From: HyVt-477 sp965224605 | GTDB taxonomy: Bacteria; Pseudomonadota; Gammaproteobacteria; Thiotrichales; Thiotrichaceae | DNA length: 64,000 bases | Direction: 5' to 3' | Assembly (NCBI GenBank): GCA_965224605.1 | Contig: CBDCZP010000001.1 | Span: 186,001 to 250,000, forward strand | In this document: in pieces, positions 1 to 10,700 of the stretch | Layout of the letters: each line of letters opens with the position of its first letter | How positions within the stretch are numbered: position 1 is the stretch's first letter | The notes under the pieces: model-generated | What the model was told of the DNA's origin: nothing | Databases searched by the model: none | What the model saw: the letters and a program-made list of their open reading frames with translations, nothing else | Program-made: the position numbers and the translations under genes

Positions 1-3000
1 CCCACATCTATTTTTTCAGAAATATTCCTTCTCACTTGTAGTTGCGCCGTATCGACAGTGGAGTTAAATTTCTGGTTAAACTCATCTTCAAGCGTGTGTT
101 TTATTCCATGATGAAGACTGATTTGCGTTTTCTTGTCGGCTTTTTTATTGACATGGATATTGTGAATCACTTTGCGGGTGCGTTTGTTTTCGCTAGTATT
201 TTGTGTTTCTTCCTGAATAAAGTCGAGACGTTGTAATACCGTATAATCATTATCTTGTGGATGCCATGCACTACCCAAGCTGATGATGGCTTTATTGTTC
301 TTATCTGCGCCATTGCCTGTGCCTCCAGTATCGTGCAGGGTAGAGCGGGTTATTTCTACACTAGCGGAAATATCTTTACCTTTACTCAGCTGACGAATTA
401 GCCCGAATCGAAAGTTGTTTTTATCTTCACGGTCACCGTTCCGGTTTTCCAGCCTTGTGGTCCAGCTCCATTTCTTTTCGCGCCAGCCCAAGCCGACTGA
501 AAAGGCGGTGAAGTCATCACGAATGCTTCCATTGATAGCGGGTTGATTTACATCAACCGGAACGAGTTGTGTGTCCTTCATGGTCTTTGAATGATCAACA
601 CTTAAGTCGGCTGATAATTTATCGGTTAGATTTAGATGTTGTGCTAATCCTAGTGTGGCATAAGTTCTATCACCGCCGAATTGATTCTCTTTGTTAATAC
701 TACTTTTAACGGTCGCCCCTTCCCATAATTTAGAACTTAAGCCGATACGATCTGTTGCGGTGTTGACATCATCACTGCGTGTTAGCTCACGTTCTAGGAA
801 GAGGGCGATGCCATCGGTCAAGCCAATGTCTGCACCGATGATGAGTCGATCAGGATAGGCTTCATTAGCCCCTTGACCTGCTATGTTTTTTTCAAGGTGT
901 GTACGCAAGGTAACGCGTCCATTGTCGGGTGTGACTGAGCCACCCAAGGTTAGTAATGTACCTTGGCGAGCCTGTCCAGAAGTGATTTCCCGGCTATGCC
1001 TTAATCCAATTGCATAGTGGTTGGTGTCAGTTTTCTTTCCCCACTCAATGCTAAATTGATCACGCAAGTTATCGTTGTCGAGGTTAGTTTGCCGATAAAC
1101 ATCACCTCGTATATAGGTCTGATCGTCTAAATGGTATTGACCATCAACCCCAAACTTACGAGTACCCCGTTCACTTAGGTTTTGTTGTTCAAGTCCAAAT
1201 GCTGAATCTTGTTGACGGATATAAGCTCGACCGGTGAGTTGACTACTTTTTTTGCGGACTTCTAAAAGCCAGGCATTTCCGCTGTCTTTCGAATCACCTC
1301 GTCCAGTACTATGCGCCAGTTCTGCTTTCAGTTTCGTTTCATCATCAATTTTATAGGTAATATCTGCTCCAACAAGATCACCGCCGTTATTGTTACTGGT
1401 GTTAATGCTATCTGCATTATTGTCTGTGATGGCTTCAGCACTGTTTTCATGTATCAGACTCATTCCAATTTCAGTTTTCCCATCGTCCGTTAGATAAGCC
1501 ACTCTTCCGCTGGCGGCGATAGATTTTTTGGCATTGGTTTCACTTTCGTAATCAACGACTATGAAATTAGGGTTTAGATTGAAATCCCGGCTGGCAATGG
1601 GGAACTTAAAAAATAGGCTATGGCTATCATAATCAATCTCATAATCGGCATGTAAAGCCAGTAAGCGTTGAGAAACGATAACTTCTGGATGAAAACGATC
1701 TCTAGTCTCTAAGGTGACTACTTCACTATTGGGGATGATGGATTGACTTAGGCGATATTCGCCAGAGGTACCATCACCCGGTATTTCATCACGTTGATGC
1801 TTATTTTTGGTATGACTCAGAGAGAGGTTATAACGTACATTGCGACCTTTATATTCACTATGAATACCCTGTAAGGTGCGCTCATAACGTGATAATTGAG
1901 TGACGGTCATATGGGTTCGATAATCACCAAACAACAGAAAAAACTGTTCACGTTCAAGTTTTATAAATAACTTGCTGGAGCTTTGAGCTTCATACTGGTC
2001 GAGTGCATTATCCCCGTAAAGGGTGTAAAAAGCGTCCGGATCGACATTGCCATTTAGATGCGCACCGATATCTCCGCGTTTTTTTGCAGAGTCGTAAGCC
2101 ACGGTGAGGAGGTATTTGCCCTTCACTTTTCCTTTAGCAAAAAAAGCGACTCTGCCTTTGCTGTAGAAACGATCTTTTTTCTCCAAATCGTTGAGGGTTT
2201 GTATATTACCTTTCAGGGTGTTGTAGCCAAGCGTGCCTTCGGCCAGACCCACCAAAATCCATTCGTCTCGAACATGGGGTTTGAGCCAAGCCTTGATAGG
2301 TTCGCTTTTGTTCTCAGCCAGTTTGACATTAAGGCGTATTTCTCCTGTCTGAGTGGTGGGCTTTAAACGGACGCGGGCGAATCCACCTTGTGAAATTATA
2401 ATCTTCTGTTCACCTTCTGAATTATCTTTATTTAAATCCAGCTTGGATTGATCCGTGGTGTTATCAAGTAGTTGATATTGACCATCCTCAATACTGATAT
2501 AAACATGCGTGTTTTTGCGCATGGGGAAGCCTTCTTTATCTCGAATCTGTACAGCTATTTCCGGAATAGAATTTCCATCAGCTATGAGATGGGATTCCTG
2601 CTCGTTAATTTCTGCAGAAGCAGGTATGCCGGAGAAATGAATAAGACGGCTTACTTCTCGGATGGTTTTCCCAGACTTGGTTTTGACTTTAATATGAAGT
2701 GTGTTTTCACGGTTTTGAATATCAATATCAACCCCGCGCCAGCGACTGATTCGTACCTTTTTAGCCTTGTTGTTTGAGCTGCCATGATAGTTCAAGGCAC
2801 TGACTTTTTTATCGTTGAGTGTGAGTTCTATTCTTTCTTTGGGAGAATGTTTGATGGCAATATTGATCGAAGCAATAGGGGGCACAAAGTTTTCTGGAGG
2901 CCATAGCACTTCAAAGCCAGCTTTCGCTTGTGTGGCATATTCGTCGCCATAGGTTTGAAGAGGATTAAAGGATTCTTGCTGGTTTGGATTGTGCTGATCA

Positions 3001-4508
3001 GTTCTGGTTGTTGCTTCTTCAGTGTTTCTAACCTGATCTTCAACTTGACCATCAATCTGCTCTTTTACATCACCTTCGACATGGAAATCAGTACGCCATA
3101 ATGATCCTCCTTTTACATCAACAAACTGAGAATCTGCTTTTCCTGCAAACTGAGTGTTATTTTTACATAACACAGGGGTTAAGCCTTTGGGTAAGCTTTG
3201 TGGGTCTAGTGCAACAAGGTGAGTACCTGGTGTAATACCTTCCAGATGCCAAAACCCTTCGCTATCCGAATGAGAACTTTGCCCGGTTTCCAAATAGACA
3301 CGCGCACTAGCAATAACTGCGCCATCCTGCTTACAGCCTTTGATGATTCTTCCTGTGATGATGGCCGTGTCACGCATTAATTCATCTCTTATCTCTACAC
3401 GAGCTTTCGCTACAAAAGATTGTTCGCCCGTTGCAAAAGCCTGAGCCGAGTTAATGGCTTGTAAACGCGGTGCACCCGCTCCGACTGAAACTCGATACTT
3501 GATCTGCCAGTTAGTGAGTGTCGGCATAGTGCCCAGTTTGAAAGTTAATGAACGACCATTAACGATGATTTGATCATCAGGCATTTCATTAGTATTGAAG
3601 CGGGATGATCCTTTTATGTATCTAAAACCCGGTGGTAGCAAATCCCTAATTTCAAGGTTGTTCAAGCCAGTGGGAAAATTGTTGGTGTTAATACTTAGTG
3701 TGTAGGTCAAGGTTTCACCTACTGATGTGACAGCTGTACTAGATTGTTTGGAGAGTGCAATACCTCCAATGGGGGCAACCAATGCTGCTGTAGCGCTGAT
3801 GTCTGTGCTGTCTATAGAATCTCGATAATTTACATTGATTTTGGAGTTTTTTATAACAGATACTTTTCCATTGAAGCTAACAGAAGGTTGATCTGTTGTC
3901 TGTATAGCACCGCGAAAAAGTCCAGAAGAGGGTGAAGTTTCGGTAAGTTGTACGATTTCAGTGTCACCCGTTTCCGGGATGGTAATGGTGACGAAAATGG
4001 TTTCTTTGACGCTTGCATCAAGGTTTTGATCAATATCTCTGACCTCAATAATGATAGGTTCGTTAATCGTGTATTGGGTTGCAGGGACAATGGGCTTATT
4101 ATCCGGCAATACTGTGGTAGTGCCATCAATGAGGGTGATTTCTGAAATTGGAATCCAGCTAACATTGGATGAAAAATTGGCATCGGTTGCGGGTATATCC
4201 GCAAAAGAAGTTTGTTGTAAAGTTACAGGTGTACCTGTGTCTGAAATTCGAAAGAAAGTGATGGTTGATGGAGTTCGGCTAATCGTCGTAATTTGAGTGC
4301 TAGCGGAAAAATCACTGGGTGTACCCTTGAGGGTATAGTGCGCTGTTACTGTATTAGTAATGAGCGTATTGGGTGGCGTGGCTGCCTCAGTTAAGCCAAA
4401 AAAAAAGAGTAGAATAGAGAACAGTGTCAGCCTGCTATGGCTGACACATAATAAGATCAAGGCTGAAACTCCAGCCTCGATATTAAATGGTTCTCTAGAG
4501 TTCAACAT
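1..4508 (-). CDS. Very large DUF11-type outer-membrane surface protein (3' end outside window)
   Basis: An open minus-strand frame of about 1,502 codons starts at 4508 and runs off the left edge, so the C-terminus is missing. I translated it by hand. After an N-terminal hydrophobic export segment (to about residue 43) comes an ITNT-type motif shared with the two 347-aa-class proteins upstream. A DUF11-like domain lies at about 247-345 and a carboxypeptidase-regulatory/SdrD-B-like module at about 380-440. An invasin-like Ig domain lies at about 630-730. A long region of alternating strand-rich sequence begins near 800 and resembles an outer-membrane barrel; it contains the DRFHPE / DYEIDY block seen in large proteins of this kind. 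It is last in the operon, 19 bp after the preceding gene. The start is uncertain: ATG 4508 lacks a clear ribosome site and hairpins lie just downstream. Surface or adhesion role is inference. Confidence 0.8.
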   Translation of the reverse strand, partial: MLNSREPFNIEAGVSALILLCVSHSRLTLFSILLFFFGLTEAATPPNTLITNTVTAHYTLKGTPSDFSASTQITTISRTPSTITFFRISDTGTPVTLQQTSFADIPATDANFSSNVSWIPISEITLIDGTTTVLPDNKPIVPATQYTINEPIIIEVRDIDQNLDASVKETIFVTITIPETGDTEIVQLTETSPSSGLFRGAIQTTDQPSVSFNGKVSVIKNSKINVNYRDSIDSTDISATAALVAPIGGIALSKQSSTAVTSVGETLTYTLSINTNNFPTGLNNLEIRDLLPPGFRYIKGSSRFNTNEMPDDQIIVNGRSLTFKLGTMPTLTNWQIKYRVSVGAGAPRLQAINSAQAFATGEQSFVAKARVEIRDELMRDTAIITGRIIKGCKQDGAVIASARVYLETGQSSHSDSEGFWHLEGITPGTHLVALDPQSLPKGLTPVLCKNNTQFAGKADSQFVDVKGGSLWRTDFHVEGDVKEQIDGQVEDQVRNTEEATTRTDQHNPNQQESFNPLQTYGDEYATQAKAGFEVLWPPENFVPPIASINIAIKHSPKERIELTLNDKKVSALNYHGSSNNKAKKVRISRWRGVDIDIQNRENTLHIKVKTKSGKTIREVSRLIHFSGIPASAEINEQESHLIADGNSIPEIAVQIRDKEGFPMRKNTHVYISIEDGQYQLLDNTTDQSKLDLNKDNSEGEQKIIISQGGFARVRLKPTTQTGEIRLNVKLAENKSEPIKAWLKPHVRDEWILVGLAEGTLGYNTLKGNIQTLNDLEKKDRFYSKGRVAFFAKGKVKGKYLLTVAYDSAKKRGDIGAHLNGNVDPDAFYTLYGDNALDQYEAQSSSKLFIKLEREQFFLLFGDYRTHMTVTQLSRYERTLQGIHSEYKGRNVRYNLSLSHTKNKHQRDEIPGDGTSGEYRLSQSIIPNSEVVTLETRDRFHPEVIVSQRLLALHADYEIDYDSHSLFFKFPIASRDFNLNPNFIVVDYESETNAKKSIAASGRVAYLTDDGKTEIGMSLIHENSAEAITDNNADSINTSNNNGGDLVGADITYKIDDETKLKAELAHSTGRGDSKDSGNAWLLEVRKKSSQLTGRAYIRQQDSAFGLEQQNLSERGTRKFGVDGQYHLDDQTYIRGDVYRQTNLDNDNLRDQFSIEWGKKTDTNHYAIGLRHSREITSGQARQGTLLTLGGSVTPDNGRVTLRTHLEKNIAGQGANEAYPDRLIIGADIGLTDGIALFLERELTRSDDVNTATDRIGLSSKLWEGATVKSSINKENQFGGDRTYATLGLAQHLNLTDKLSADLSVDHSKTMKDTQLVPVDVNQPAINGSIRDDFTAFSVGLGWREKKWSWTTRLENRNGDREDKNNFRFGLIRQLSKGKDISASVEITRSTLHDTGGTGNGADKNNKAIISLGSAWHPQDNDYTVLQRLDFIQEETQNTSENKRTRKVIHNIHVNKKADKKTQISLHHGIKHTLEDEFNQKFNSTVDTAQLQVRRNISEKIDV
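4425..4476 (-). promoter_or_regulatory. Two adjacent hairpins at the 5' end of the large surface gene
   Basis: Seen on the minus strand: a stem at 4476-4459 (AGGCTG paired with CAGCCT), then a perfect 8-bp stem TGTCAGCC/GGCTGACA at 4446-4425, followed within about 20 bases by a run of nine T. The order hairpin, hairpin, T-run looks like an intercistronic attenuator. It lies inside the frame called for the large gene, so either it is coincidental coding sequence or the real start is downstream of 4425. Confidence 0.35.
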
Positions 4509-4527
4509 GTCTATGGTAATTCAGGTA

Positions 4528-5568
4528 TTAGTTTACTGTGCCGTAGAATGTCATTGTAGAGGTTGAGCTAGCAGCCATTGACATTGCAGTAGAGTTAACA
4601 TTGCTGTTGTCAGCGGTAGCAATACCATCACCTGTCACTGTGCCTGTCGTAGCTACAGCCGCGGCTGCTACAGTACCAGTGCATCCTGCGGGTGCAGTAG
4701 TTACATAAGTCATATTGCTAGGGAATGGATCAGCAATAACCACGTTGGCAGCTGTTGCAGCACCTGCGCCATTGGTAACCGTAATATCGTATCTAACGAC
4801 TGCGCCAGGAATACGCTTAGGATTAGTGGTATCGTTGTATGGGTCGCAGACAATTGTGGATGTTTTTGCTACGCTCAATACTGCGGTGTTGATACTATAG
4901 GTATTCACAGCAGAATGGATGCCGTTCTTGGCGGCTGTATCGCTAGTTGTGCCAGCAGATGCATCGCCATAAACAACCTGTACGGTAGCGGCATTGTCTG
5001 AGCTTGCATTATCTTCAGCGGTTTGCGCTGTAGCAATAAATTCTAAATCAGAAGTGTCGTCATTTGCCACTGCGGATGATGCCGGGATAGTACAAGTAAC
5101 CGTTACATTAGCTGTTGTTTCTTTTGCTAATGTTATTGTAGCATCTGTAAACGATGCACTCCCTGTTGCAGCGGTTACTGTACAGGAGCTAGTATCAAAT
5201 TCAGTGCCTGTATTACCATTGTCTTGTTCAAAAGTGATATCAAATATTTCACTAGCATTACCTTCATTGGTTAGATCATAAGTAATGGTTTTTGTTGAAG
5301 CAGCAATTGCAGGGGTTACATCTGCAACAGATCCTGCACTCACGTTTAGGTCAATTACTTGGTCAACTACGAAAGTTGTGGCTGTACCAGCGCCTGAAGT
5401 GTTTCCACCTTCTGAACTTCCAATATCACTTTGAGTTGTACCGCCTACGTCGTAAGAGATCGTTGCGGTATTGGAAATAGTTGTATTTGCAGCAGTGAGC
5501 GCCCAAGCTGAGTGGTTAGCTGTTAAAGCCGCAAGGCTAAAGAGTAGGGGTAAGGTTCTTATTTTCAT
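4528..5568 (-). CDS. Secreted DUF11-like surface protein, 346 aa
   Basis: The protein has a clear Sec signal peptide (residues 1-23, ending AWA). A Thr/Ser/Ala-rich beta-type protein follows with almost no Lys or Arg. The N-terminal motif NTTISNTATISY recurs in the proteins encoded at 6158-7201 and 1-4508. The C-terminal third (about 230-346) has the layout of DUF11 repeats: AVLSVAKTS, then DPYND, then VRYDITVTN and ADPFPSNMTY. Cysteines at SSCTV and VTCTIP may form a disulfide. It lies third in the minus-strand operon. The composition is typical of a secreted structural or adhesive protein. No enzyme motif is present. Exact function unknown. Confidence 0.85.
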   Translation of the reverse strand: MKIRTLPLLFSLAALTANHSAWALTAANTTISNTATISYDVGGTTQSDIGSSEGGNTSGAGTATTFVVDQVIDLNVSAGSVADVTPAIAASTKTITYDLTNEGNASEIFDITFEQDNGNTGTEFDTSSCTVTAATGSASFTDATITLAKETTANVTVTCTIPASSAVANDDTSDLEFIATAQTAEDNASSDNAATVQVVYGDASAGTTSDTAAKNGIHSAVNTYSINTAVLSVAKTSTIVCDPYNDTTNPKRIPGAVVRYDITVTNGAGAATAANVVIADPFPSNMTYVTTAPAGCTGTVAAAAVATTGTVTGDGIATADNSNVNSTAMSMAASSTSTMTFYGTVN

Positions 5569-5642
5569 TTTATGGTCTCTTATTATAATTTTAGATTTGT
5601 GATGCGGGTTGTGGTTTTATTAAACAGTTTGTTTCGCAAGAG

Positions 5643-6146
5643 TTACAGCAAACGTACCTGATAACTGACGCTTTTCTTCTCATTGGGGCTGAGGCTTGTT
5701 TTATATTTCCAGCGAATATGGGTGTAGTCGGTGGGTTTGGCATTGCGTAGGGATCCATCGCTGTTTTTGATTTTTAGCTTGGAGGGTATTTCCCAGTTTT
5801 TACCGCCATCAACTGAATAGATGATATTAAAATTATCACCTTTGGCAGTATTTGGGATATAGACTGTGTGTTTTGGAATAGGGTTGGTGATGCCAATATT
5901 GTCTGCACCCTCGGCACTGATATTGACAAATGTATTGGTATATTGAACCACTTCGCCAGGTAGCACCTTGTCAGCAACAATTAATTTATTGACGAGTTTG
6001 CCTTGTTCGGTTTTCACCGTGATGACCTTTTGCACCTGAGAAGTTAGCTTTATGTGACCTTGTTTTGCAGCTAGGTTAGAAGAGCCAAGCACAAGCAGCC
6101 CCATTATTGAAACGTGTAGTAGTGTAAGTAGTTTGCTTTTTAACAT
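5643..6146 (-). CDS. Small secreted DUF11-domain protein, 167 aa
   Basis: A signal peptide covers residues 1 to about 27 (SSNLAAKQ). A single DUF11-like domain then fills the rest: a basic N-terminal strand, VLPGEVVQYTNTFVN, a NPIPKHTVYIPNT block, and a C-terminal SVSYQVRLL strand. Proteins of this size and layout accompany larger DUF11 proteins and may act as periplasmic or surface partners. It starts 11 bp after the stop of the 347-aa gene, so the two are almost certainly cotranscribed. Specific role unknown. Confidence 0.85.
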   Translation of the reverse strand: MLKSKLLTLLHVSIMGLLVLGSSNLAAKQGHIKLTSQVQKVITVKTEQGKLVNKLIVADKVLPGEVVQYTNTFVNISAEGADNIGITNPIPKHTVYIPNTAKGDNFNIIYSVDGGKNWEIPSKLKIKNSDGSLRNAKPTDYTHIRWKYKTSLSPNEKKSVSYQVRLL

Positions 6147-6157
6147 GAGTTGCCCTC

Positions 6158-7201
6158 TTAATTTATGGTGTATGTAATGGTGATGATGTGATTAGACGGT
6201 GTTGGTATGTCGCCTAGATGTAAAGTAACGGTGTTGTTATGGGTAATATCAAAGTCAGCTCCATCGCTATCAGCGCTATCCGTTAATGTATTGCCATTTA
6301 GCTTTATGCTACCGGGAAGAAACTGCATATTGGCGGGGGTAGCATCTTCGATAATCAGGTTCTCAATGATATCGTTTGAATCGCCTGTCGCATTGACATC
6401 TATTTGATAGGTGATTAATGATTGCGACATAACGTCAGTACCCGAAAAAGGATCAACAATTTTTGTTACCGACTTTGTCAACTGGAGTTCAACTGTAGAA
6501 ATACCATAGCTTCCCGTACTATCAACATGACCGTCGTTGATGAGCACAACGGCATCCGTACCACCATCGCCAGCGCCGCTGATGCTACTTCCAATCGTGC
6601 TATTGGCTATTCCAGTAGTGGTTGATGTTGCAACGAGTTCAACACTTCCTACTTGTGTTTTGATCAATCCGGCAGGGATATTGCTTTTGATATAAATAGT
6701 TTGAGATTGATCACTAACTAGTTGTATTGAGTTTCCAGCTTGATAGAGCGTATCTGTGTTTTGTAGACCGGGAGTATTATTCGTTTCTATCCAAAGCGTT
6801 TGCACTGATGGATTGAAATCATCAGTGATTAAAGTATCAATGCTGGTTAATAGAAAGCTCTCAGTGCCGTTTCCTGTATTGGTTAGTACCCATGACAGGA
6901 TTTTATCTGTAGCAGGGGTAGGGACAATGACGTTGCTGGCATCTAATGAAGTTAGTGTTGCATTGATTGTTTCTGCGATAACAAAAGTATTGGTCGCTGC
7001 TATGCTTTCGAGGCTTTCAAGTGAGCCTGTCTGATTTCCCATTTGATAGCTAACAACTACTGTATTGCTAATTATTGTACCCGCAGCAACCCCTTGTGCG
7101 TTTGCATGCGAAGCAAGCAATACAAAGGAAGCAAGTAGTAAAGATATTGTCATTAGCATATTGATGGATATGCTTTTGTCGACACGAGTAAGCAGTTTCA
7201 T
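6158..7201 (-). CDS. Secreted DUF11-like surface protein, 347 aa; first gene of the operon
   Basis: An extended signal peptide with a basic start precedes a hydrophobic stretch (about 15-35, ending SHANA). The N-terminal motif GTIISNTVVVSY matches the 346-aa protein at 4528-5568, as does the overall length and the C-terminal DUF11 layout (LQLTKSVTKIVDPFSG, then LITYQIDVNATG, then EDATPANMQFLPGS). The two are therefore diverged paralogues. It is the promoter-proximal gene of the minus-strand set. It faces the calcium-binding repeat protein at 7721 across a 519-bp divergent region. A surface structural role is inferred from export and domain type only. Confidence 0.85.
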   Translation of the reverse strand: MKLLTRVDKSISINMLMTISLLLASFVLLASHANAQGVAAGTIISNTVVVSYQMGNQTGSLESLESIAATNTFVIAETINATLTSLDASNVIVPTPATDKILSWVLTNTGNGTESFLLTSIDTLITDDFNPSVQTLWIETNNTPGLQNTDTLYQAGNSIQLVSDQSQTIYIKSNIPAGLIKTQVGSVELVATSTTTGIANSTIGSSISGAGDGGTDAVVLINDGHVDSTGSYGISTVELQLTKSVTKIVDPFSGTDVMSQSLITYQIDVNATGDSNDIIENLIIEDATPANMQFLPGSIKLNGNTLTDSADSDGADFDITHNNTVTLHLGDIPTPSNHIITITYTIN

Positions 7202-7413
7202 TTGTTCTTATTGTTATTATTATGTTTGTGTTTGTGTTTTCGTACTGATAAATATTTACACTATTTTCGTTAATGCGAGCTTAATACTTGAGTATCTTCA
7301 GATAAGCGGTTGAGATTGGCAATAATCCTTTTTCTTCACTTCATTATATCTTATATATCAATAATGGAGCATCAAATACGATTAAAAATAATCGTTTACC
7401 TTCGTGTAGCGAA

Positions 7414-7608
7414 ATGGTAGATTGTATGTTTATTGTTCAGAAGTGTAATGGCGAATATCTTTCTCTGGCGTTCATGCCAAATAGATATCCATGCAGTGAT
7501 GGGCAGGGCTTACGAATAATTAAAGGACGTCTCTATTGGACTAATCAGAGCTTCCTTGAACGAGCATATAAATATCAACAGTTAACTCGTGATTCTATAA
7601 TTATTTAA
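7414..7608 (+). CDS. Possible small protein, 64 aa (uncertain)
   Basis: This is an open frame between divergent surface genes with plausible codon use and two cysteines. It has no signal peptide, no recognised domain and no clear ribosome-binding site. Its stop is followed 26 bases later by a terminator-like hairpin, which mildly supports a short transcript. It could equally be a chance open frame. Confidence 0.25.
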   Translation: MVDCMFIVQKCNGEYLSLAFMPNRYPCSDGQGLRIIKGRLYWTNQSFLERAYKYQQLTRDSIII

Positions 7609-7633
7609 ATCTGAACGTTAGTTAGATCATCAG

Positions 7634-7662
7634 CAATAGGGCAAGCATGCATTGTCCTATTG
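7634..7662 (+). terminator. Terminator-like hairpin
   Basis: CAATAGGGCAA (7634-7644) pairs with TTGTCCTATTG (7652-7662) across a 7-base loop. The pairing is 11 bp with one G-T wobble. Only three T follow, so termination would be weak; it may instead sit in the leader of the gene at 7721. Confidence 0.4.
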
Positions 7663-7720
7663 TTTGCTATTTCAGTTTGAATTAAATTTTAGTACGTGCG
7701 TTACATAACAATAATTTTAA

Positions 7721-10700
7721 ATGAAAGCACATAAAATAAAGAACATGTTAAAACCCTTTCTCAAGGTCTTTGCAGGTTTTGTCTTAATGACTACTCAAGC
7801 ATGGGCTATTGACTTCGGGATTACTCGTTCTGATCCTGTAGGGGAGTTGACAAATGCTGATAGCGTGGTCTTTGAAATTGCCTTTGTGGGTGGTGAATTA
7901 GCTCTAGCTATTGATGACATCAGGTTTATTCGAAGAGCAGGCGGAGATACGATTCAATCGGTTGAACCCGTCAATGCAGGAGTGTTTGATCGGTACTATG
8001 TGACGATTACTACCAAGATATCGGGATCCATCATTATTGATCTTAATGAAGTGTTTATTAATGACCATGGTCTTGATTCTTTTGGGGGGTTGCCTAGTTA
8101 CAGTATAGATAAAATTCCACCACCAATTCCAACGGTTACGTTTGATGCAATCACCCTCAATGATCAACCTACGCTATCAGGCACAGGAGAAATCAATAGC
8201 TTCATTAATGTTTCGATACAAAGTAGTGCGAGCGGCTGTACCACTCAGGTGGCTGCTGATTCAAGCTGGAGTTGTACGCTTTCACCGAGCCTCTCACCCG
8301 GTAGTTATTCGATCAGTATTACCGCTGAGGATTTAGCAGGTAACATCAGTAATCCTAATAATATTACTCTCAACATTCTCGACCCTAATGGCGACGATGA
8401 TGATGATGGTTTGATCAACTCAGTAGAAGTCACTCAGCTTTTTACAGACCCTTTTAACGCGGATACGGATGGTGATGGGGTATCCGATCTTATCGAAGTA
8501 GGTCCCAATAGTAATGATCCTTTTAATAGTAACGGCACTGGAGCTATAGATGCATTAGACCCCCATGATGATTTTGATGATGATGGTTTAAATAGTACGT
8601 TAGAAACGTTGCTAGGGCTTGATCCCAGAGATCCGGATTTTGATGACGACAACATCCATGATGGTGTTGAAGCCAATGCCAGTGGCAATGATGCGGATGG
8701 TGATGGCATTGATGACCGCTTTGATGTCACTCAGACAGGCGGTTCGGATACTAATAACGATGGTATTGATGATGCCGCTGCTTTAGTCGATACCGATCTG
8801 GATTCAATTCCAAATGCCAAGGATGTGGACAGTGATAATGATGGCATACCGGATGTTGTTGAGGGTACGGGTGACAGCGATCATGATGGTATTCCTAATT
8901 ATCTTGATCCGGATTCAGATAATGATGGGATCACAGATCATGATGCATCAGGTGCATCAGGCAATGATGCGGATAATGATGGCATTGATGACAGCTTTGA
9001 TGTTGATAGTACAGGTGGTACCGATAGCAATGGTGATGGAATAGATGACGATGTTATCGGAACGGATACCGATAATGATGGCATACCCGATTATGAAGAT
9101 ATTGATGATGACAACGACGGTATCCCTGATTCAGTAGAATCCGGTGCAAGTGGTAATGATACTGATGGAGATGGAATTGATGATGCGTTTGATGTAAACC
9201 AAACAGGTGGCACCGATGCAGATGGTGATGGCATTGACGATAATCAGCCACCCGATTCGGATAACGATGGCATTCCAGACAGTATTGATACCGATTCGGA
9301 TAATGACGGTATACCTGATGTTATTGAATCGGGCGCAACAGGTAATGATACGGACAATGATGGAATTGATGATGCCTTTGATGTGGATCAAACAGGAGGA
9401 ACCGATGCGAATAACGATGGTATAGATGATGATGCCCTATTGGATTCTGACGGCGATGGCATCCCTGATAGCGCTGATACCGACTCAGATAATGATGGCA
9501 TTTCAGATACGATTGAATCTGGAGCTAGTGGCAATGACAGTGATAACGATGGCATAGATGACACGTTTGATGTTGATCAAACAGGTGGAACCGATAGCAA
9601 CAACGATGGGATTGATGATAGCTTCCAAGGCGGTGGGCTGGATTACACTAACCCCGATAATGATAGCGACGGTGATGGCATTCCCAATGCAGTAGAAATT
9701 GATTTAGGTTCAGACCCGTCCAATGCAGACAGCGATGGTGATGGTGTTCCGGATGGAGATGAAGATACGGATAATGATGGTGTCCCCAATGCGATTGAGA
9801 TTGCTCTTGGGCTTGACCCCAACAACACTGATAGTGATGGAGATGGAGTCAGCGATGGTTTGGAAGACAATGATAATGACGGTATCAATAATGCATTAGA
9901 AATATTAGTGGGGTTGAACCCTAACAGTGCAGATTCCAACGGTGACGGTATACCTGATTCTACTATCAGTGACTGGGACAATGACGGTGTCATTAATGAC
10001 AATGAAATAGGCGGCACACCCTTCTTGGATAGTGATCAGGATGGTATTCCTGTGTATCTGGATGATAATGACAATGATGACAATATCGGCAATCAAAATG
10101 GTCAAATAGAGTATCCCTTTGATTTAGATTTTGATGGTCTGTTGAATGTCTTTGATGCAGATGACGACGGTGATGGTATTGGGACTTTGCTTGAAGGTTC
10201 GGCGGATACAGACAGTGATGGTTTGCCCGATTATATTGAATCAAACACGCTAGATTCGGATGGTGATGGAATCACCGACAATGCGGATTCTGATGATGAC
10301 AATGACGGTATACCCACACTAGCGGAAGTAGGGGCTAATGGAGTTAACATCAGTTTGGATAATGATGCCGATGGCATTCCTGATTATCTAGATGCGGATA
10401 GCACGAATAATGCGGGAACAGCAGATGGCACGGGCGATTCGGATGGAAATGGTTTCAGCGATCAACAAGAATGTCCCAATGGCTTTCCATGCCCTGACTT
10501 AGATAAAGATGGAACACCCAACTATCTGGATACGGATGACGATGGTGATGGCGTGTCTGATATTGAGGAGATAGGTGCTAATCCTAATAACCCCGGTGAT
10601 CAAGATGCAGATGGTATTCCGGATTTTTTAGAAGCTAATCACATTGATTCGGACGGTGATGGTTTATTTGATCATCAGGATGACGATGATGATGGTGATG

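Larger units (their letters stand above)
7202..7720. promoter_or_regulatory. Divergent intergenic region of the surface-protein cluster
   Basis: This 519-bp AT-rich spacer separates two divergently transcribed surface-protein units and must hold promoters for both. I could not assign individual -10/-35 boxes with confidence. It contains a possible 64-codon plus-strand gene (7414-7608) and a hairpin (7634-7662), described separately. Confidence 0.5.

Noticed and set aside
2058..4566. Several plus-strand open frames of 60-117 codons in 1-4.5 kb
   Set aside because: They lie opposite one continuous minus-strand frame with signal peptide and recognisable domains; they are antisense shadows.
8434..10244. 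Minus-strand frames rich in Ser/Pro or His opposite the Asp-rich repeats
   Set aside because: Products of the repetitive GAT/GGT codons read backwards; no start signals or domains.
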